A stretch of DNA of 64,000 nucleotides from Frateuria hangzhouensis (GCF_026410505.1 NZ_JAPMIU010000011.1:1-64000); one strand, 5' to 3'. Positions 41,524 to 50,896 are shown, counted from the first letter of the stretch. A program made the numbers and translations. The notes: a model not told the origin generated them from the letters alone.

Positions 41524-42364
41524 ACATGCCAGCCGGTTCGGTCGCGCCGACCACCTGGTCGGCATCTGCTCGCTGCCCGATGCGGACGCGCGCAGCACCG
41601 GCGTGATCGTGTTGAACGCGGGCCTGGTCCACCACATCGGCCCGTTCCGCCTGCACGTGGAAATGGCCCGCCAGCTCGCCGGGCGCGGCTACCCCACGTT
41701 GCGCTTCGACCTTTCGACCCTGGGCGACAGCAGCGCCAGCGGCGAACCGCTGTCGCGCGAGCAGCAGGTGCAAAGCGACGTGGCCGACGCCATGACCCTG
41801 CTTCGCGAACGGTCCGGCTGCACCCGGTTCGTGCTGGTCGGATTGTGCTCGGGCGCGCAGAACGCCCACCTGGTAGCCCGCGACAACGAGGCAGTGGCCG
41901 GCGTGGTGTTCCTCGACGGCTATGCCTATCGCACGACCGGCTTCAAGTTGCGCCACTACCTGCCGCGCCTGCTGAACCCGGCGCGGGTGGCGCGCCACCT
42001 CGTGCAGCGGCTGCGCCCCGCGCAGCCCGCCGGATCGGGCTTCCGGGTCGAGTTTCCGCCGCAGGCGCGCGTGCGCGAGGAGCTGGCCGGCATGCTCCAG
42101 CGCGGCCTCAGGCTCTGCTTCGTCTACAGCGGCGGGGCGACCGGCTATTTCAACCATCGCCGCCAATTCGGCGAGTGCTACGGGCGCGCCCTGGCCCGCC
42201 ACCCGGGCGTCAGCGTCAGCTTCCTCAAGCAGGTCGACCATACCTACATCCTGGTCGGCGATCGCGCGCGGCTGCTCGATGACATCGAAAGCTGGCTCTG
42301 CACGCATTTCCCCCACGTGGACGCGCCGCCGGAAACGCCGCATAACGTGGTAGCGATCCGCTGA
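41516..42364 (+). CDS. Alpha/beta hydrolase (exosortase-associated hydrolase 1-like)
   Basis: A 282-aa alpha/beta hydrolase. GVIVLNAGLVHHIGPFRLHV and LRFDLSTLGDSSASGE frame the oxyanion region. The nucleophile elbow is intact, GLCSGAQNA (GxSxG), and the late HTYILVGDRA supplies the catalytic His. The preceding protein has the same fold but no nucleophile, so the two may work as a pair. Such stand-alone hydrolases accompany acyl- or aminoacyl-activating enzymes in EPS islands and could release thioester-bound groups; the downstream NRPSs lack thioesterase domains. The ATG at 41516 begins MHEHASRFG. Confidence 0.8.
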   Translation: MHEHASRFGRADHLVGICSLPDADARSTGVIVLNAGLVHHIGPFRLHVEMARQLAGRGYPTLRFDLSTLGDSSASGEPLSREQQVQSDVADAMTLLRERSGCTRFVLVGLCSGAQNAHLVARDNEAVAGVVFLDGYAYRTTGFKLRHYLPRLLNPARVARHLVQRLRPAQPAGSGFRVEFPPQARVREELAGMLQRGLRLCFVYSGGATGYFNHRRQFGECYGRALARHPGVSVSFLKQVDHTYILVGDRARLLDDIESWLCTHFPHVDAPPETPHNVVAIR

Positions 42365-42391
42365 TCGGCCGGCATCGCGCCGCAATCGCCG

Positions 42392-44068
42392 CTAGCGTTC
42401 TTCCAGTCGCACCACGAAGCGGTCGCCCGGTCCACGGACATCGATGCGCCAGCCGCTGGTGTAATCCGCATCCACGCCGGTCCAGTCGACGGCCGTCAGG
42501 CTCGCGCCGGCAGGCGACAGCACGGTCATCCGCAGCCGGCCGGCCACCGCCGTGTTGCCCTTGATCGTCGGGCGCCCCGGCACATTGAGCTGGAATACCG
42601 CCTGGATACCGGGACTGACGGCAAAGCTGTCCTGCACGGTCAGCACCCGGTCCTGGAAATCGATCCGGCGCTGCCACGCACGCACCGCGGGGTCGCCGCC
42701 ATAGGCCGGGGTCAGGTCGGCCACCGCGTGCACCTGGCCGCCCGGACCGGTGGCTTCCAGCGTCAACGTGGAGGTGGTGGGCATGACCTGCGGCACGGGC
42801 TCGCCGTTGCGTTCGAAGCGGACGACGTTGTTGGTTTCCGTACCCTGCTGGATGCCGCTGTGGCTCCAGATGTTTTCGGTGACCGCCAGCCAGTCGCCCG
42901 CGAACAGGGTGAAGGCGCCCTGCGCCTGGTGCGCATGGACCTGGTCGAAGGGCCCGACGGTGAAATCCAGCCACATCGCATCGCGGCCCCAATCGGTGCG
43001 GGCGAACAGCTGCCCCACTCCGGTCGCGTGATAGACCAGCTCGTGCGGCGCCGTGCCGGCGTCGCCCGCCGGCAGCAGGTCGTGCCGGCTGTTGAAGCCA
43101 CTTTCCATCCGCTTGACCGAGATCCGGTGCAGCCACCAGGACGCCAGATTCGCCGCGGCGGCCTCGCGGGTCGACCTGCGCGCCTCCAGCATCAGCCAAC
43201 GCTCGTAATCGTAGAGCTCGGGCACCGATACGCGCGGCTGGTCGCCGATCGGCGCGAACCGGTCCATGGTCGGCACCGTGGCGTGCACCCAGTAGCGAAT
43301 GGTGTCAGTCAGGTGGCCATTGGCGTTGGCCAGGTCGACGCCGGTGCTGTCGTGCCATAGCCGGTACAGCCCGAACAGGGTCCGCAGCGAGGCGCCGTAG
43401 CTGGTGCCCTCGCGGCTGCCGCCCCCGGGCAGTCGGGCGACGTACGCCGTCAGCAGCGGCAGCCGGTCGTTCTGCAGAAAGGATTTCAGCGCGGCGTTGT
43501 CGCTGGCCAGCGTCCAATACATGGTGGCCTGCAGGAAACTGTAGAAATAGTTGTTGCCCGGGTCCTCGATGGCCCAGCCGTTGCCGGGCATCCAATGCCC
43601 GCCCCAGCGGGCCACGTACGGGTGCCACACGTTGGCGAGCGTCTGGTCGGCGTAGGCCTTCCAGCGCGCCTTCTGGTCCGGCGTGGCCAGCTCGCCGCAC
43701 CAGTCGTAGGCCAGCGCCATGTCGCGCAGCATCGGACCCACGCCGAGGAAGGAATCGCCCGCGATGGGCGGAGCCTCGCCGGCCGCCATCGCCGCCTCCG
43801 CGGCGCTCACCTGCGCCTCGACCATGCTCACGGCGAGCGCGCCATAGCGCCGCTCGCCGGTCAGCCGGTACATGTAGGCCGCATCGGTGGCGGAAAAACC
43901 GTAGCCGGGGTCGCCGGCCACGGCGCGGTCGACGAATCCCTTGAAGCGCCGGTACTCGGCCGAGTGCTTGTCCACGTACGACAGGTCGAGCTTCACCGCG
44001 GCCCGGGCCGCCGGCACCAGGGCCAGAAACAGGACCGCCATCCAGATCGCCACGCGATGTTGCGCCAT
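42392..44068 (-). CDS. Secreted heparinase II/III-like polysaccharide lyase
   Basis: A 558-aa exported protein (signal peptide MAQHRVAIWMAVLFLALVPAARA with cleavage near 23). The N-terminal alpha/alpha toroid includes AYDWCGELATPDQK and WAIEDPGNNYFYSFL, and the C-terminal beta-sheet domain includes WLDFTVGPFDQVHAHQAQGAFTLF-like strands where heparinase-type lyases place a metal-site His. It is a likely lyase acting on a uronate-containing polysaccharide in the periplasm or outside, trimming or turning over the EPS. It is the last gene of the reverse-strand operon. Substrate cannot be fixed from sequence. Confidence 0.8.
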   Translation of the reverse strand: MAQHRVAIWMAVLFLALVPAARAAVKLDLSYVDKHSAEYRRFKGFVDRAVAGDPGYGFSATDAAYMYRLTGERRYGALAVSMVEAQVSAAEAAMAAGEAPPIAGDSFLGVGPMLRDMALAYDWCGELATPDQKARWKAYADQTLANVWHPYVARWGGHWMPGNGWAIEDPGNNYFYSFLQATMYWTLASDNAALKSFLQNDRLPLLTAYVARLPGGGSREGTSYGASLRTLFGLYRLWHDSTGVDLANANGHLTDTIRYWVHATVPTMDRFAPIGDQPRVSVPELYDYERWLMLEARRSTREAAAANLASWWLHRISVKRMESGFNSRHDLLPAGDAGTAPHELVYHATGVGQLFARTDWGRDAMWLDFTVGPFDQVHAHQAQGAFTLFAGDWLAVTENIWSHSGIQQGTETNNVVRFERNGEPVPQVMPTTSTLTLEATGPGGQVHAVADLTPAYGGDPAVRAWQRRIDFQDRVLTVQDSFAVSPGIQAVFQLNVPGRPTIKGNTAVAGRLRMTVLSPAGASLTAVDWTGVDADYTSGWRIDVRGPGDRFVVRLEER

Positions 44069-44120
44069 TGCCGGATCCTCGTATCGCCTCCCTGTAGAGC
44101 CATCCCCCACCGCGCCTGCG

Positions 44121-44870
44121 TCAACGTCGCTTGCGCACGGCATGCCAGGTGTAATGGAACATGTAGACGGCCGAGGCCAGCCAGCCGAGCCGCTCGATGC
44201 GGCGGTAGATCCGCCATTGCCACTGCGCGGCACGGATCTTGTTGGAAGACACCGACCCTTCGCGTACCAGATACCAGGCCAGCGGCGCCGGCGCGCTGAC
44301 GCAGATCGCGCGGCCCGCGCGCCGCACCAGCTCCAGCCAGAACACGTAGTCCTCGTGGCCCACACGCTGGAATCCCGTGGCGCCGAGGCTGCGCTCGTAC
44401 ATGCCGGTCAGGTGGCCGATATGGTTGCTCTTGAGCATGTCGCGGTAGTCCACCGCCGGGCGCGGTCGCACCTGCGAGAGCAGTTGTCCCTGCGGCGTCA
44501 CCCGGTCGTACGGGCCATAGCTGACCCGCACGCCCGCGGCGATCATCTGCGCAAGCTGCCACTCGAGCTTGCGCGGATGCCACCAGTCGTCGCTGTCCAG
44601 GAAGGCGACGTGGCTGCCGGTGGCCGCGGCGATGCCGGCGTTGCGCGCGGCCGCGACGCCGCCGTTGCGGTCCAGCCGGATCGGCCTGACCCGTTCGTCG
44701 AGCGCGGCGTAAGCCTCGAGGATGTCCCACGAGCCATCGCTCGAACCGTCGTCGACGGTGATCAGCTCCAGCGACGGGTGCGTCTGCTGCAGCACCGAGT
44801 CGATCGACCGGCGCAACCACGGCTCGGCGTTGTATACCGGCATGACCACGCTGACCACTGAAGTCGACAT
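44121..44870 (-). CDS. Family 2 glycosyltransferase
   Basis: A 249-aa GT-A fold glycosyltransferase: VVSVVMPVYNAEPWLRRSID, LITVDDGSSDGSWDIL, GGVAAARNAGIAAATG and the DxD-type FLDSDDWWHPRKLEWQL. An ED-type catalytic region is HEDYVFWLELVRRAG. The C-terminal 40 residues are basic and Trp-rich, suited to membrane contact, but no true helix is evident. It should add a sugar to the lipid-linked EPS repeat. It sits 12 bases after the deacetylase-like gene in the EPS operon. Confidence 0.92.
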   Translation of the reverse strand: MSTSVVSVVMPVYNAEPWLRRSIDSVLQQTHPSLELITVDDGSSDGSWDILEAYAALDERVRPIRLDRNGGVAAARNAGIAAATGSHVAFLDSDDWWHPRKLEWQLAQMIAAGVRVSYGPYDRVTPQGQLLSQVRPRPAVDYRDMLKSNHIGHLTGMYERSLGATGFQRVGHEDYVFWLELVRRAGRAICVSAPAPLAWYLVREGSVSSNKIRAAQWQWRIYRRIERLGWLASAVYMFHYTWHAVRKRR

Positions 44871-44882
44871 GGTGGCGTTGTC

Positions 44883-46106
44883 CTAGGCCGCGCCAGCGTC
44901 GGCGCGCGCGGGCGTATCCGCCCCGGGCTTGTGCCAGCGCGAGTGCGGCGGCGGCGGCAGCAGGAAGTCGCGAAACCGTGCCGGATCGCCCGCATGGCCC
45001 GCTTCGGCGGCCTTGATGATGTTGTAGGTCTCGCGCGCGGTGACGTAATGCAGCACGTACCTGCGGCCGTCGTTGTAGGCGGACTCCAGGTGCGCATGCA
45101 TCGCGTCCACGGGTGCACCGAGCAGCGTGTCCAGGTCATGCTCCTGGGTGCCGTGGGTATGGATCTTGACGAACAGCCAGTCGGGGCGTCCGGCGACGTG
45201 GATGCCGGTGCGCACCCAGGCGTCCACGCGCTCCGGCGTGGGTGGGCAGGCGCGGCGTATGTCCGCGTTCTCGATGCGCGGCAGCACGCCCCACTTGCGC
45301 TCGCGCCAGTTCAGTGCGAGCGGACCCTGCACGATCATCAGGTCGCCCGTGGCGCGGCCACCGGCACGCACCGCCACGCCGTAATCGTGCGAGCGCGGCC
45401 GCGCCGGGTCGTCGGTGGCGTAGTAGATGGCGTTGACCGTGCGGGTCTGCGTGTCGCTGGGCGCCGAGGGCAACGTGAAGTCGGCATAGCAGCCGAGCTG
45501 GCGCAGCAGGATCAGCTCGTTGTTGAGGCCACACCAGCGGCCGTCCGCGCGCGCGTTGTCCAGGCACCAGTTGCCGTGGATGAAGCCGAAGCGCAACTGC
45601 CCGCTGGCCGGATCGCGCGACAGCGCGCCGTGGCGCTCGTGCAGGGTGTCGCAGAAGCGGCCGATCGTGGCGCGGAAGTTTTCTTCGGTGTCGTTGTCGT
45701 GGTGCAGGTGGATTTCGATCTCGCCGAAACCATCCGCGCACAGCGCCGCAAGCTTGTCCAGGTGCTCTTGGGCGTACTCCTCCTCCGGATAGAAAAAACT
45801 GTGCTGCGGCGGGCGCCCGTCGGCATCGCGGTGGCGCGCCGCCATGGCGCGATAGTCCTGGCACCAGCGGTCGACCCGGCGGCGCTGGCTGGGCAGGTCG
45901 GCCTTGCCCCACATCGGCTCGAAATGGTCGACGAAACAGAACATCACGTGCACCGGCCCGTCCACGGGCGCGGGGCGGCGGCGGCGCAGGTAATCGCGCA
46001 TCCACAGGTGCATGTTGCGCGCGCGCAGCAGCGCGTAGCCCGCCGCCATCGCCAGCACGACGAGCGCGGCGAGCGACAGCACGATCACGGCAGCCTGGCT
46101 GGTCAT
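44883..46106 (-). CDS. Membrane-anchored polysaccharide-deacetylase-like protein
   Basis: A 407-aa protein with one N-terminal helix (about 4-28, VIVLSLAALVVLAMAAGYALL) and a large domain reminiscent of the NodB-like TIM-type fold. Hallmarks are CFVDHFEPMWGKAD near the start of the domain (an acidic/His pair), FGEIEIHLHHDNDT, FGFIHGNWCLDNARADGRWC, and IKTHTHGTQEH-like FVKIHTHGTQEHD near the end. The acidic and histidine positions suggest a metal-dependent carbohydrate esterase, but the canonical TFDDG and H-S/T-xxH motifs are absent, so function is unassigned. The ATG at 46106 was chosen at the helix start. It lies between a true deacetylase gene and the GT2 gene. Confidence 0.72.
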   Translation of the reverse strand: MTSQAAVIVLSLAALVVLAMAAGYALLRARNMHLWMRDYLRRRRPAPVDGPVHVMFCFVDHFEPMWGKADLPSQRRRVDRWCQDYRAMAARHRDADGRPPQHSFFYPEEEYAQEHLDKLAALCADGFGEIEIHLHHDNDTEENFRATIGRFCDTLHERHGALSRDPASGQLRFGFIHGNWCLDNARADGRWCGLNNELILLRQLGCYADFTLPSAPSDTQTRTVNAIYYATDDPARPRSHDYGVAVRAGGRATGDLMIVQGPLALNWRERKWGVLPRIENADIRRACPPTPERVDAWVRTGIHVAGRPDWLFVKIHTHGTQEHDLDTLLGAPVDAMHAHLESAYNDGRRYVLHYVTARETYNIIKAAEAGHAGDPARFRDFLLPPPPHSRWHKPGADTPARADAGAA

Positions 46107-46144
46107 CGGCGATTCCTTGGGTGGCGTGGCGAAGGCATGGCGGC

Positions 46145-46831
46145 TCAACCGGCCGAGGACGAGGCGGCCTGGCGCGCGCGGCGCTGGTCCGCCGAGCGCG
46201 CATGGGGCAGCGCGCAGAAACGGAAGCCGGCGGCCTTCCACTCGCCGAGCAGGGTTTCCAGCACGCGGGTCGAACAGTCGCCGTCGTCGTGCATGAGGAT
46301 CACCTCGCCCGGCCGCGGCGGCACCTCGCGCATCCGCCTGATCAGTTCCGTCGGCGGCCGCCGCAGGTAATCCATGCTGTTGTAGGACCAGTAGGTCAGG
46401 TTGCGCCCGCGCACGGCGAAGTGCAGCGCCAGCGCCGGCGAAAAGACGCCGCGCGGCGGCCGGAAGCGGTGATGCCGCACGCCGTCGAAGCCGGCCAGCA
46501 GACGATCGGTCGCGTCGATCTCGTGCAGTTGCCGGGCCAGCGGCAACTGGCCGAAGTACGGGTGCGTGTAGGAGTGATTGCCGAGCCGGTGGCCCTCGGC
46601 CACCATCCGCTGCACCAGCTCGGGATGGCGCTCGACCTGGCGCCCGACCAGGAAAAAGCTGGCCGACGCCTGGTGCGCGCGCAGCAGGTCCAGCAGCACC
46701 GGCGTGCAGGCGTGGTCGGGGCCGTCGTCGAAGGTCAGGTAGAGCGCCTTGTCGGCACGGGCGCCGCGTGTGGAGACCAGCGCGTCCGGCAGCCACCCGA
46801 GCACCTGCATTTTCCGCGGCCGTAGATTCAT
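46145..46831 (-). CDS. Polysaccharide deacetylase (NodB-like, CE4)
   Basis: A 228-aa CE4 deacetylase. The five motifs are present: TFDDGPD (Asp base and metal Asp), HSYTHP (metal His pair), RPPRG, a Trp/Tyr segment YWSYNSMDYL, and LMHDDG with the catalytic His region. There is no signal peptide, so it may work on lipid-linked or cytoplasmic-side intermediates, unless translocated otherwise. Its start touches the GT4 stop (TGA then ATG). Likely role is removal of N-acetyl groups from the EPS repeat unit. Confidence 0.92.
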   Translation of the reverse strand: MNLRPRKMQVLGWLPDALVSTRGARADKALYLTFDDGPDHACTPVLLDLLRAHQASASFFLVGRQVERHPELVQRMVAEGHRLGNHSYTHPYFGQLPLARQLHEIDATDRLLAGFDGVRHHRFRPPRGVFSPALALHFAVRGRNLTYWSYNSMDYLRRPPTELIRRMREVPPRPGEVILMHDDGDCSTRVLETLLGEWKAAGFRFCALPHARSADQRRARQAASSSAG

Positions 46832-48088
46832 TCAGGTCACCCGGTCATCGAAGCGCGAACGCGATCGCTGGCGGAACGCGCCGGCGCGTGGCGGCACACT
46901 GGTGTGGTCGTGGCCATCGGCGTGCCCGTAGATTTCCGTGTAGCGCTCGGCCATGGTGCGGAACGAACCGTGCCGCAGGGCCCACTCGCGTCCGGCCTGG
47001 CCCATCGCCCGGGCGCGCGTGGCGTCGCCGAGGATGCCGATCATGGCCTCGGCCAGCGCCACCGGTTCGCCGGCCGGCACCAGCGCACCGTTGATGCCGT
47101 CACGGACGATCTCCGGGTTGCCGCCGACGCGGGTCGCCACGATCGGCAGCGCCGATGCGCATGCTTCCAGCAGCGCGATCGAGTAGCCCTCGGTGACGGA
47201 GGACATCACGAAAAGGTCGAGCCCGCGCAGCAGCGCAGGGATGTCGTTGCGGTCGCCCATGAAGAACACCCGCCCGGCGATGCCCTCCGCTTGCGCAAGC
47301 GCTTCCAGCGCCGGTCGCAACGAGCCGTCGCCGATCAACACCAGCGCGGTGTCGGGCAGCCGCTCGTGTACCCGCCGGAAGGCGCGCAGCAGCGTCGCGT
47401 GGTCCTTGGCCCAGGTCAGGCGGCCGACGAACCCGGCCAGGCGGGTGTCCGGCGGCACGCCCAGCGTCGCCTGCAGCCGCTGCCGATCCTCTTGCGACGC
47501 CGGTTCGAAGCGGTCGACGTGGATGCCGTTGGGCACCGCCAGGATCTTGTGCGCCGGAAGATCCGCGCGTTGCTGGAATTCCCTGCGCGCGGTTTCGCAG
47601 ACGGCGGCGACCGCGTGGGTGAACGCCATCGACTTGCCGTACAGCCATTCCAGCCGGTCGTCGCGCCACGAACGTCCGCGCGAACGGCTCTGCGCGGCGG
47701 CGCGGGTGGCGCCCATGCCATGCCGCGTGCTGACCACTCGCCGCAGGCGGAGGCCGCGCGATGCCAGCACCGCGTAGTAATGCGAGATCGCGTTGTGCGT
47801 ATGCAGGATCTCGGTGGCATGCGCGAGCAGGAAGCGGCGCGCCCTCCGGATGGCGCGCAGGTCCAGGCCGCGGCGCTTGCCGCAGCTGAGCACGGGCACA
47901 CCGAGTTCGGCCAGCTCCGGCGCCAGCGCACCGGGCGCGAACAGGCAGACCACCTGGCAGCGGTAGCCGGCATCCCGTTGTGCCCGCACCAGGTCGATCA
48001 CGACCCGCTCCAGGCCGCCGCGATCGAGGGACTCGACGAAGTGGGTGATGTTCACGGCAGCCTCGGGTCGTGGTGGCATCGAAGACAT
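46832..48088 (-). CDS. Family 4 glycosyltransferase
   Basis: A 418-aa GT-B glycosyltransferase. The N-terminal acceptor domain starts NITHFVESLDRGGLERVVIDL, and the donor domain has ILAVPNGIHVDRFEP, LAGFVGRLTWAKDHATLLRA and the ExxxE donor motif in SSVTEGYSIALLEACA. It resembles the PEP-CTERM-associated GT4 group (TIGR03088-like). I choose the ATG at 48088: AAGGA lies eight bases upstream, and the start is one base after the flippase stop. In-frame alternatives exist at 48097 and at a GTG at 48109. It should extend the lipid-linked oligosaccharide. Confidence 0.88.
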   Translation of the reverse strand: MSSMPPRPEAAVNITHFVESLDRGGLERVVIDLVRAQRDAGYRCQVVCLFAPGALAPELAELGVPVLSCGKRRGLDLRAIRRARRFLLAHATEILHTHNAISHYYAVLASRGLRLRRVVSTRHGMGATRAAAQSRSRGRSWRDDRLEWLYGKSMAFTHAVAAVCETARREFQQRADLPAHKILAVPNGIHVDRFEPASQEDRQRLQATLGVPPDTRLAGFVGRLTWAKDHATLLRAFRRVHERLPDTALVLIGDGSLRPALEALAQAEGIAGRVFFMGDRNDIPALLRGLDLFVMSSVTEGYSIALLEACASALPIVATRVGGNPEIVRDGINGALVPAGEPVALAEAMIGILGDATRARAMGQAGREWALRHGSFRTMAERYTEIYGHADGHDHTSVPPRAGAFRQRSRSRFDDRVT

Positions 48089-48089
48089 C

Positions 48090-49631
48090 TCAGGCATCCT
48101 TGCAGGCACGCTTGCCTGCCCAGGCCAGCAGGGCCACCAGTGCGGGAACCGCCGGCAGCCGTTCGTGCAGCCGCTGCATGTGCCCGATGTCGCCCCGGCT
48201 CCAGCAGCCCAGCGCGAACGTCAGCAACAGGTAGGCGACGGCGAAGGTGGCACCGCCCAATACCAGCGTCGGCAACGGCGTCCACAGCCCGCGCAGCGGC
48301 AGCACGGCGACGGCCGCCAGCGCCGCGGCGGAGATGATCCGCACCAGCCGCGGCCAGTCCGGCTGCAATCCGCTCACGCGCATGGCCAGGGCGACGATCG
48401 CCATGGCGGTGAGCACGTTGGCGATGGTGCAGGCCGCCACCGCGCCGGCCAGTCCGAAGTGCACGGTCAGCACCACGTCGAGCAGCAGCTTGAACGCCGC
48501 ATTGGCGATCACCAGCAACATGATGCTGCGTTGCCGGTCCGCACTGATCAGCAGGCTGGAGGCAGCCTGCGATACGGTGCCCAGCGCCGCGCCGAACAGG
48601 CAGATGGCGAACACCGGCGCCGCCGCGGCATAGGAGGCGCCGTACAGCAGACCGATCACGGCCGGGGCGAACACGAAGCCGAAGGCCACCAGCGGGGCGG
48701 CAAGCAACATCAGGTAGGTGGTCGCTCCGGCGAACCGCCGCCCGGCCAACGACATGCCGCGGCTCAGCGCGTTGGCCATCATCGGCAACAACAGGGCGCC
48801 GACCACGCCGGGCAGCAACAGCGCCGCGCCGGCGGCAAGCTGGAACGCCACCTTGAACTGTCCGGCCTCCGCGGGCGAGGCGAACAGGTTGAGAAACAGC
48901 ACCTCGACGTCGCTGGTGGCGACGAAACCGACGGTGATCGTGACCGCCACGTAGCGCATGTGGCGCGCGATCCGCCGCTTCAGTTCCGGCGACAGGCGGG
49001 CGCCCGCGGACGCCGGCACCAGCCGCGCCGTCTGGTAGTGCGAGACGCCGTAGAACACCGCGCTCGAAATCGCATACACCACCAGGAAAACGCCCATGGA
49101 AGCATCCAGCCACCACGCGCCGGCCACCATGGCCAGGTTGAGCGGGGTGGCGATCAGCGCCACCATCGCGGTGGCGCGAAAATTCTCCAGCCCCTTGCCC
49201 AGCGAGATGTTGAACATGTAGGGCGCGCGCAGGCTGATGGTCAGCGCCAGCAGGCCGAACAGGACCAGACGGTCGATGTCCGGCACCAGCTTGTCGCCAG
49301 CCAGCGCCGCCAACAGCCCGGTCGCGACCAGCACCAGCAGCAGGCAGGTCCGCTGGGTGCGGCGCAGGTAGCCGAGCAGCGGCCGGATCAGCTCCTCCCG
49401 GCCGCTGCCGCGGAATTCGGCGACGAACTTGATCGCCGCGCTGGCGGACCCGGCGTTGGTCATCGTCATGCCCACCGAAACCAGCCAGATCACCAGGCTA
49501 TAGATGCCGAAGCTCTGCGGCCCCAGGTGGCGCGCGATCAGGATCGACGTGAGCATGCCCAGGACATACTCGGTGTAGATCCCCGCCGAGGAGAACAAGG
49601 TATTGCGGAGCGCGCTCGCCGGTGCGTTCAT
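48090..49631 (-). CDS. Wzx-type polysaccharide flippase
   Basis: A 513-aa integral membrane protein of the MOP/PST superfamily. It has about 12-14 hydrophobic segments spread over the whole length. The start TLFSSAGIYTEYVLGMLTSI and SFGIYSLVIWLVSVGM are typical of the Wzx N terminus, and ADRQRSIMLLVIANAAFKLLLD is a usual C-domain motif. It should flip the lipid-linked repeat unit across the inner membrane. The ATG overlaps the ligase/polymerase stop at 49628-49631. Confidence 0.9.
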   Translation of the reverse strand: MNAPASALRNTLFSSAGIYTEYVLGMLTSILIARHLGPQSFGIYSLVIWLVSVGMTMTNAGSASAAIKFVAEFRGSGREELIRPLLGYLRRTQRTCLLLVLVATGLLAALAGDKLVPDIDRLVLFGLLALTISLRAPYMFNISLGKGLENFRATAMVALIATPLNLAMVAGAWWLDASMGVFLVVYAISSAVFYGVSHYQTARLVPASAGARLSPELKRRIARHMRYVAVTITVGFVATSDVEVLFLNLFASPAEAGQFKVAFQLAAGAALLLPGVVGALLLPMMANALSRGMSLAGRRFAGATTYLMLLAAPLVAFGFVFAPAVIGLLYGASYAAAAPVFAICLFGAALGTVSQAASSLLISADRQRSIMLLVIANAAFKLLLDVVLTVHFGLAGAVAACTIANVLTAMAIVALAMRVSGLQPDWPRLVRIISAAALAAVAVLPLRGLWTPLPTLVLGGATFAVAYLLLTFALGCWSRGDIGHMQRLHERLPAVPALVALLAWAGKRACKDA

Positions 49632-50896
49632 TGGAACGCCAGCAGGGTTCGGACCACGACATACAGGCCCACCACGATGGCCGCCGCGATCGCCGCCAGG
49701 CGAACCCAGTCGCGGCCCAGGGCAAAGCCCGGCAGCGAGGCAAACCGGCGCCGCGCGTTGGCATAGAACGCCACCACCAGTGCGGTGAGCAGATACAGCA
49801 CCAGCGTATAACTGCGACTGAGGAAGAACGCCGATGCCAGCCAGCCGCTGAGCGATAGCAGCAGCGTCATCGCGATCGCGCGCTCGGTAGCCCAGGCGGC
49901 GGTCGCCTGCGCATCCGGCAGCTCCGGCTCATGCCGCAACACCGTCAGCATCATCCAGAAGCAGTAGCCGACGAAGCCAAGCCACAGCGTGAACCCGACG
50001 AAGCCGGTCTCGGCCAGCACCAGGATCAGCGAGTTGTGCGCGGTGAGGTCGTTGTGGTCGGTGAAATTGCCGGCACCGACGCCGAACACCGGATGGGAGA
50101 GGAACATCTGCAACCCTTCGTACCAGGCGTCCACCCGGCCGCTGGCCGATTCCTCGCCCGGGCTCAGGTCTTCCAGCCGCGAGGGCAGCAGGAACAACCC
50201 GGCCAGTCCCACGCTGCCGAGCATGGCGGCTGCCACGACGCCATGCTTGCGCCACAGGTAAACGCCAAGGACCGCCGCCACCGCCAGCATCGCGCCGCGC
50301 GAATCGGTCAGGTAGATCGCGTAGAGCAGCATCAGCCCCGCGCCCAGCCAGAACACCCGGCCCAGTCCGAGGCCGCCGGCACGGCTGCCCAAAAACAGCG
50401 CCATCGGCAGGGTCAGCACGAAAAGCATGCCCAGGTCGTTGGGGTCGTTGAAGATGCCCACGTACTGGATACGACCGTCCTGGATCAGCGGCACGCCGGT
50501 CCAGCCGACGCCCGTATGCGCCTGCTCCACGCCATGCAATGCGAGCACCGTCGCGCACACCACGAACGCGGCCATGACGATGTAAACCTGCCGCGTGCTG
50601 GTGACCGCGTTGGCCAGGACGATGAAGGCCGCCACGATCGGGCCGAACTGCAGCAACTGGGCCAGCGCGCCTCCGGCCCAGCCGTTGGTGATCTGCGAGA
50701 ACATCATCACGACCAGGAACGCACCCAGCAGCAGGTACTGCGGCGCCGCGAACGACTTGTTGCGCGAGACCAGCCAGCCGCACAACGCCAGCACCAGCGT
50801 CATCGGCAGCAGCGGCAGGTTGGCCTGGACGAGCGCCGGATATTCCTGCGGCCGGATCAGCACCAATGCGAGATACAGCACGATGAAGAAAAACAT
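49628..50896 (-). CDS. O-antigen ligase/Wzy-like membrane protein
   Basis: A 422-aa polytopic membrane protein (about 11 helices) with the Wzy_C/O-antigen ligase signature: a large periplasmic loop after about 240 (GEESASGRVDAWYEGLQMFL), then HPVFGVGAGNF and a conserved HN pair in DLTAHNSLILVLAETG. It should polymerise the flipped repeat units, or ligate them to an acceptor. Start ATG at 50896 has no clear ribosome site. It lies between the flippase gene (overlap) and a deacetylase gene. Confidence 0.87.
   Translation of the reverse strand: MFFFIVLYLALVLIRPQEYPALVQANLPLLPMTLVLALCGWLVSRNKSFAAPQYLLLGAFLVVMMFSQITNGWAGGALAQLLQFGPIVAAFIVLANAVTSTRQVYIVMAAFVVCATVLALHGVEQAHTGVGWTGVPLIQDGRIQYVGIFNDPNDLGMLFVLTLPMALFLGSRAGGLGLGRVFWLGAGLMLLYAIYLTDSRGAMLAVAAVLGVYLWRKHGVVAAAMLGSVGLAGLFLLPSRLEDLSPGEESASGRVDAWYEGLQMFLSHPVFGVGAGNFTDHNDLTAHNSLILVLAETGFVGFTLWLGFVGYCFWMMLTVLRHEPELPDAQATAAWATERAIAMTLLLSLSGWLASAFFLSRSYTLVLYLLTALVVAFYANARRRFASLPGFALGRDWVRLAAIAAAIVVGLYVVVRTLLAFQ

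Noticed and set aside
48045-49766. A 573-codon forward frame opposite the flippase gene
   Set aside because: Extremely Gln/His/Arg-rich antisense product; the reverse-strand flippase has coherent membrane helices and known motifs.
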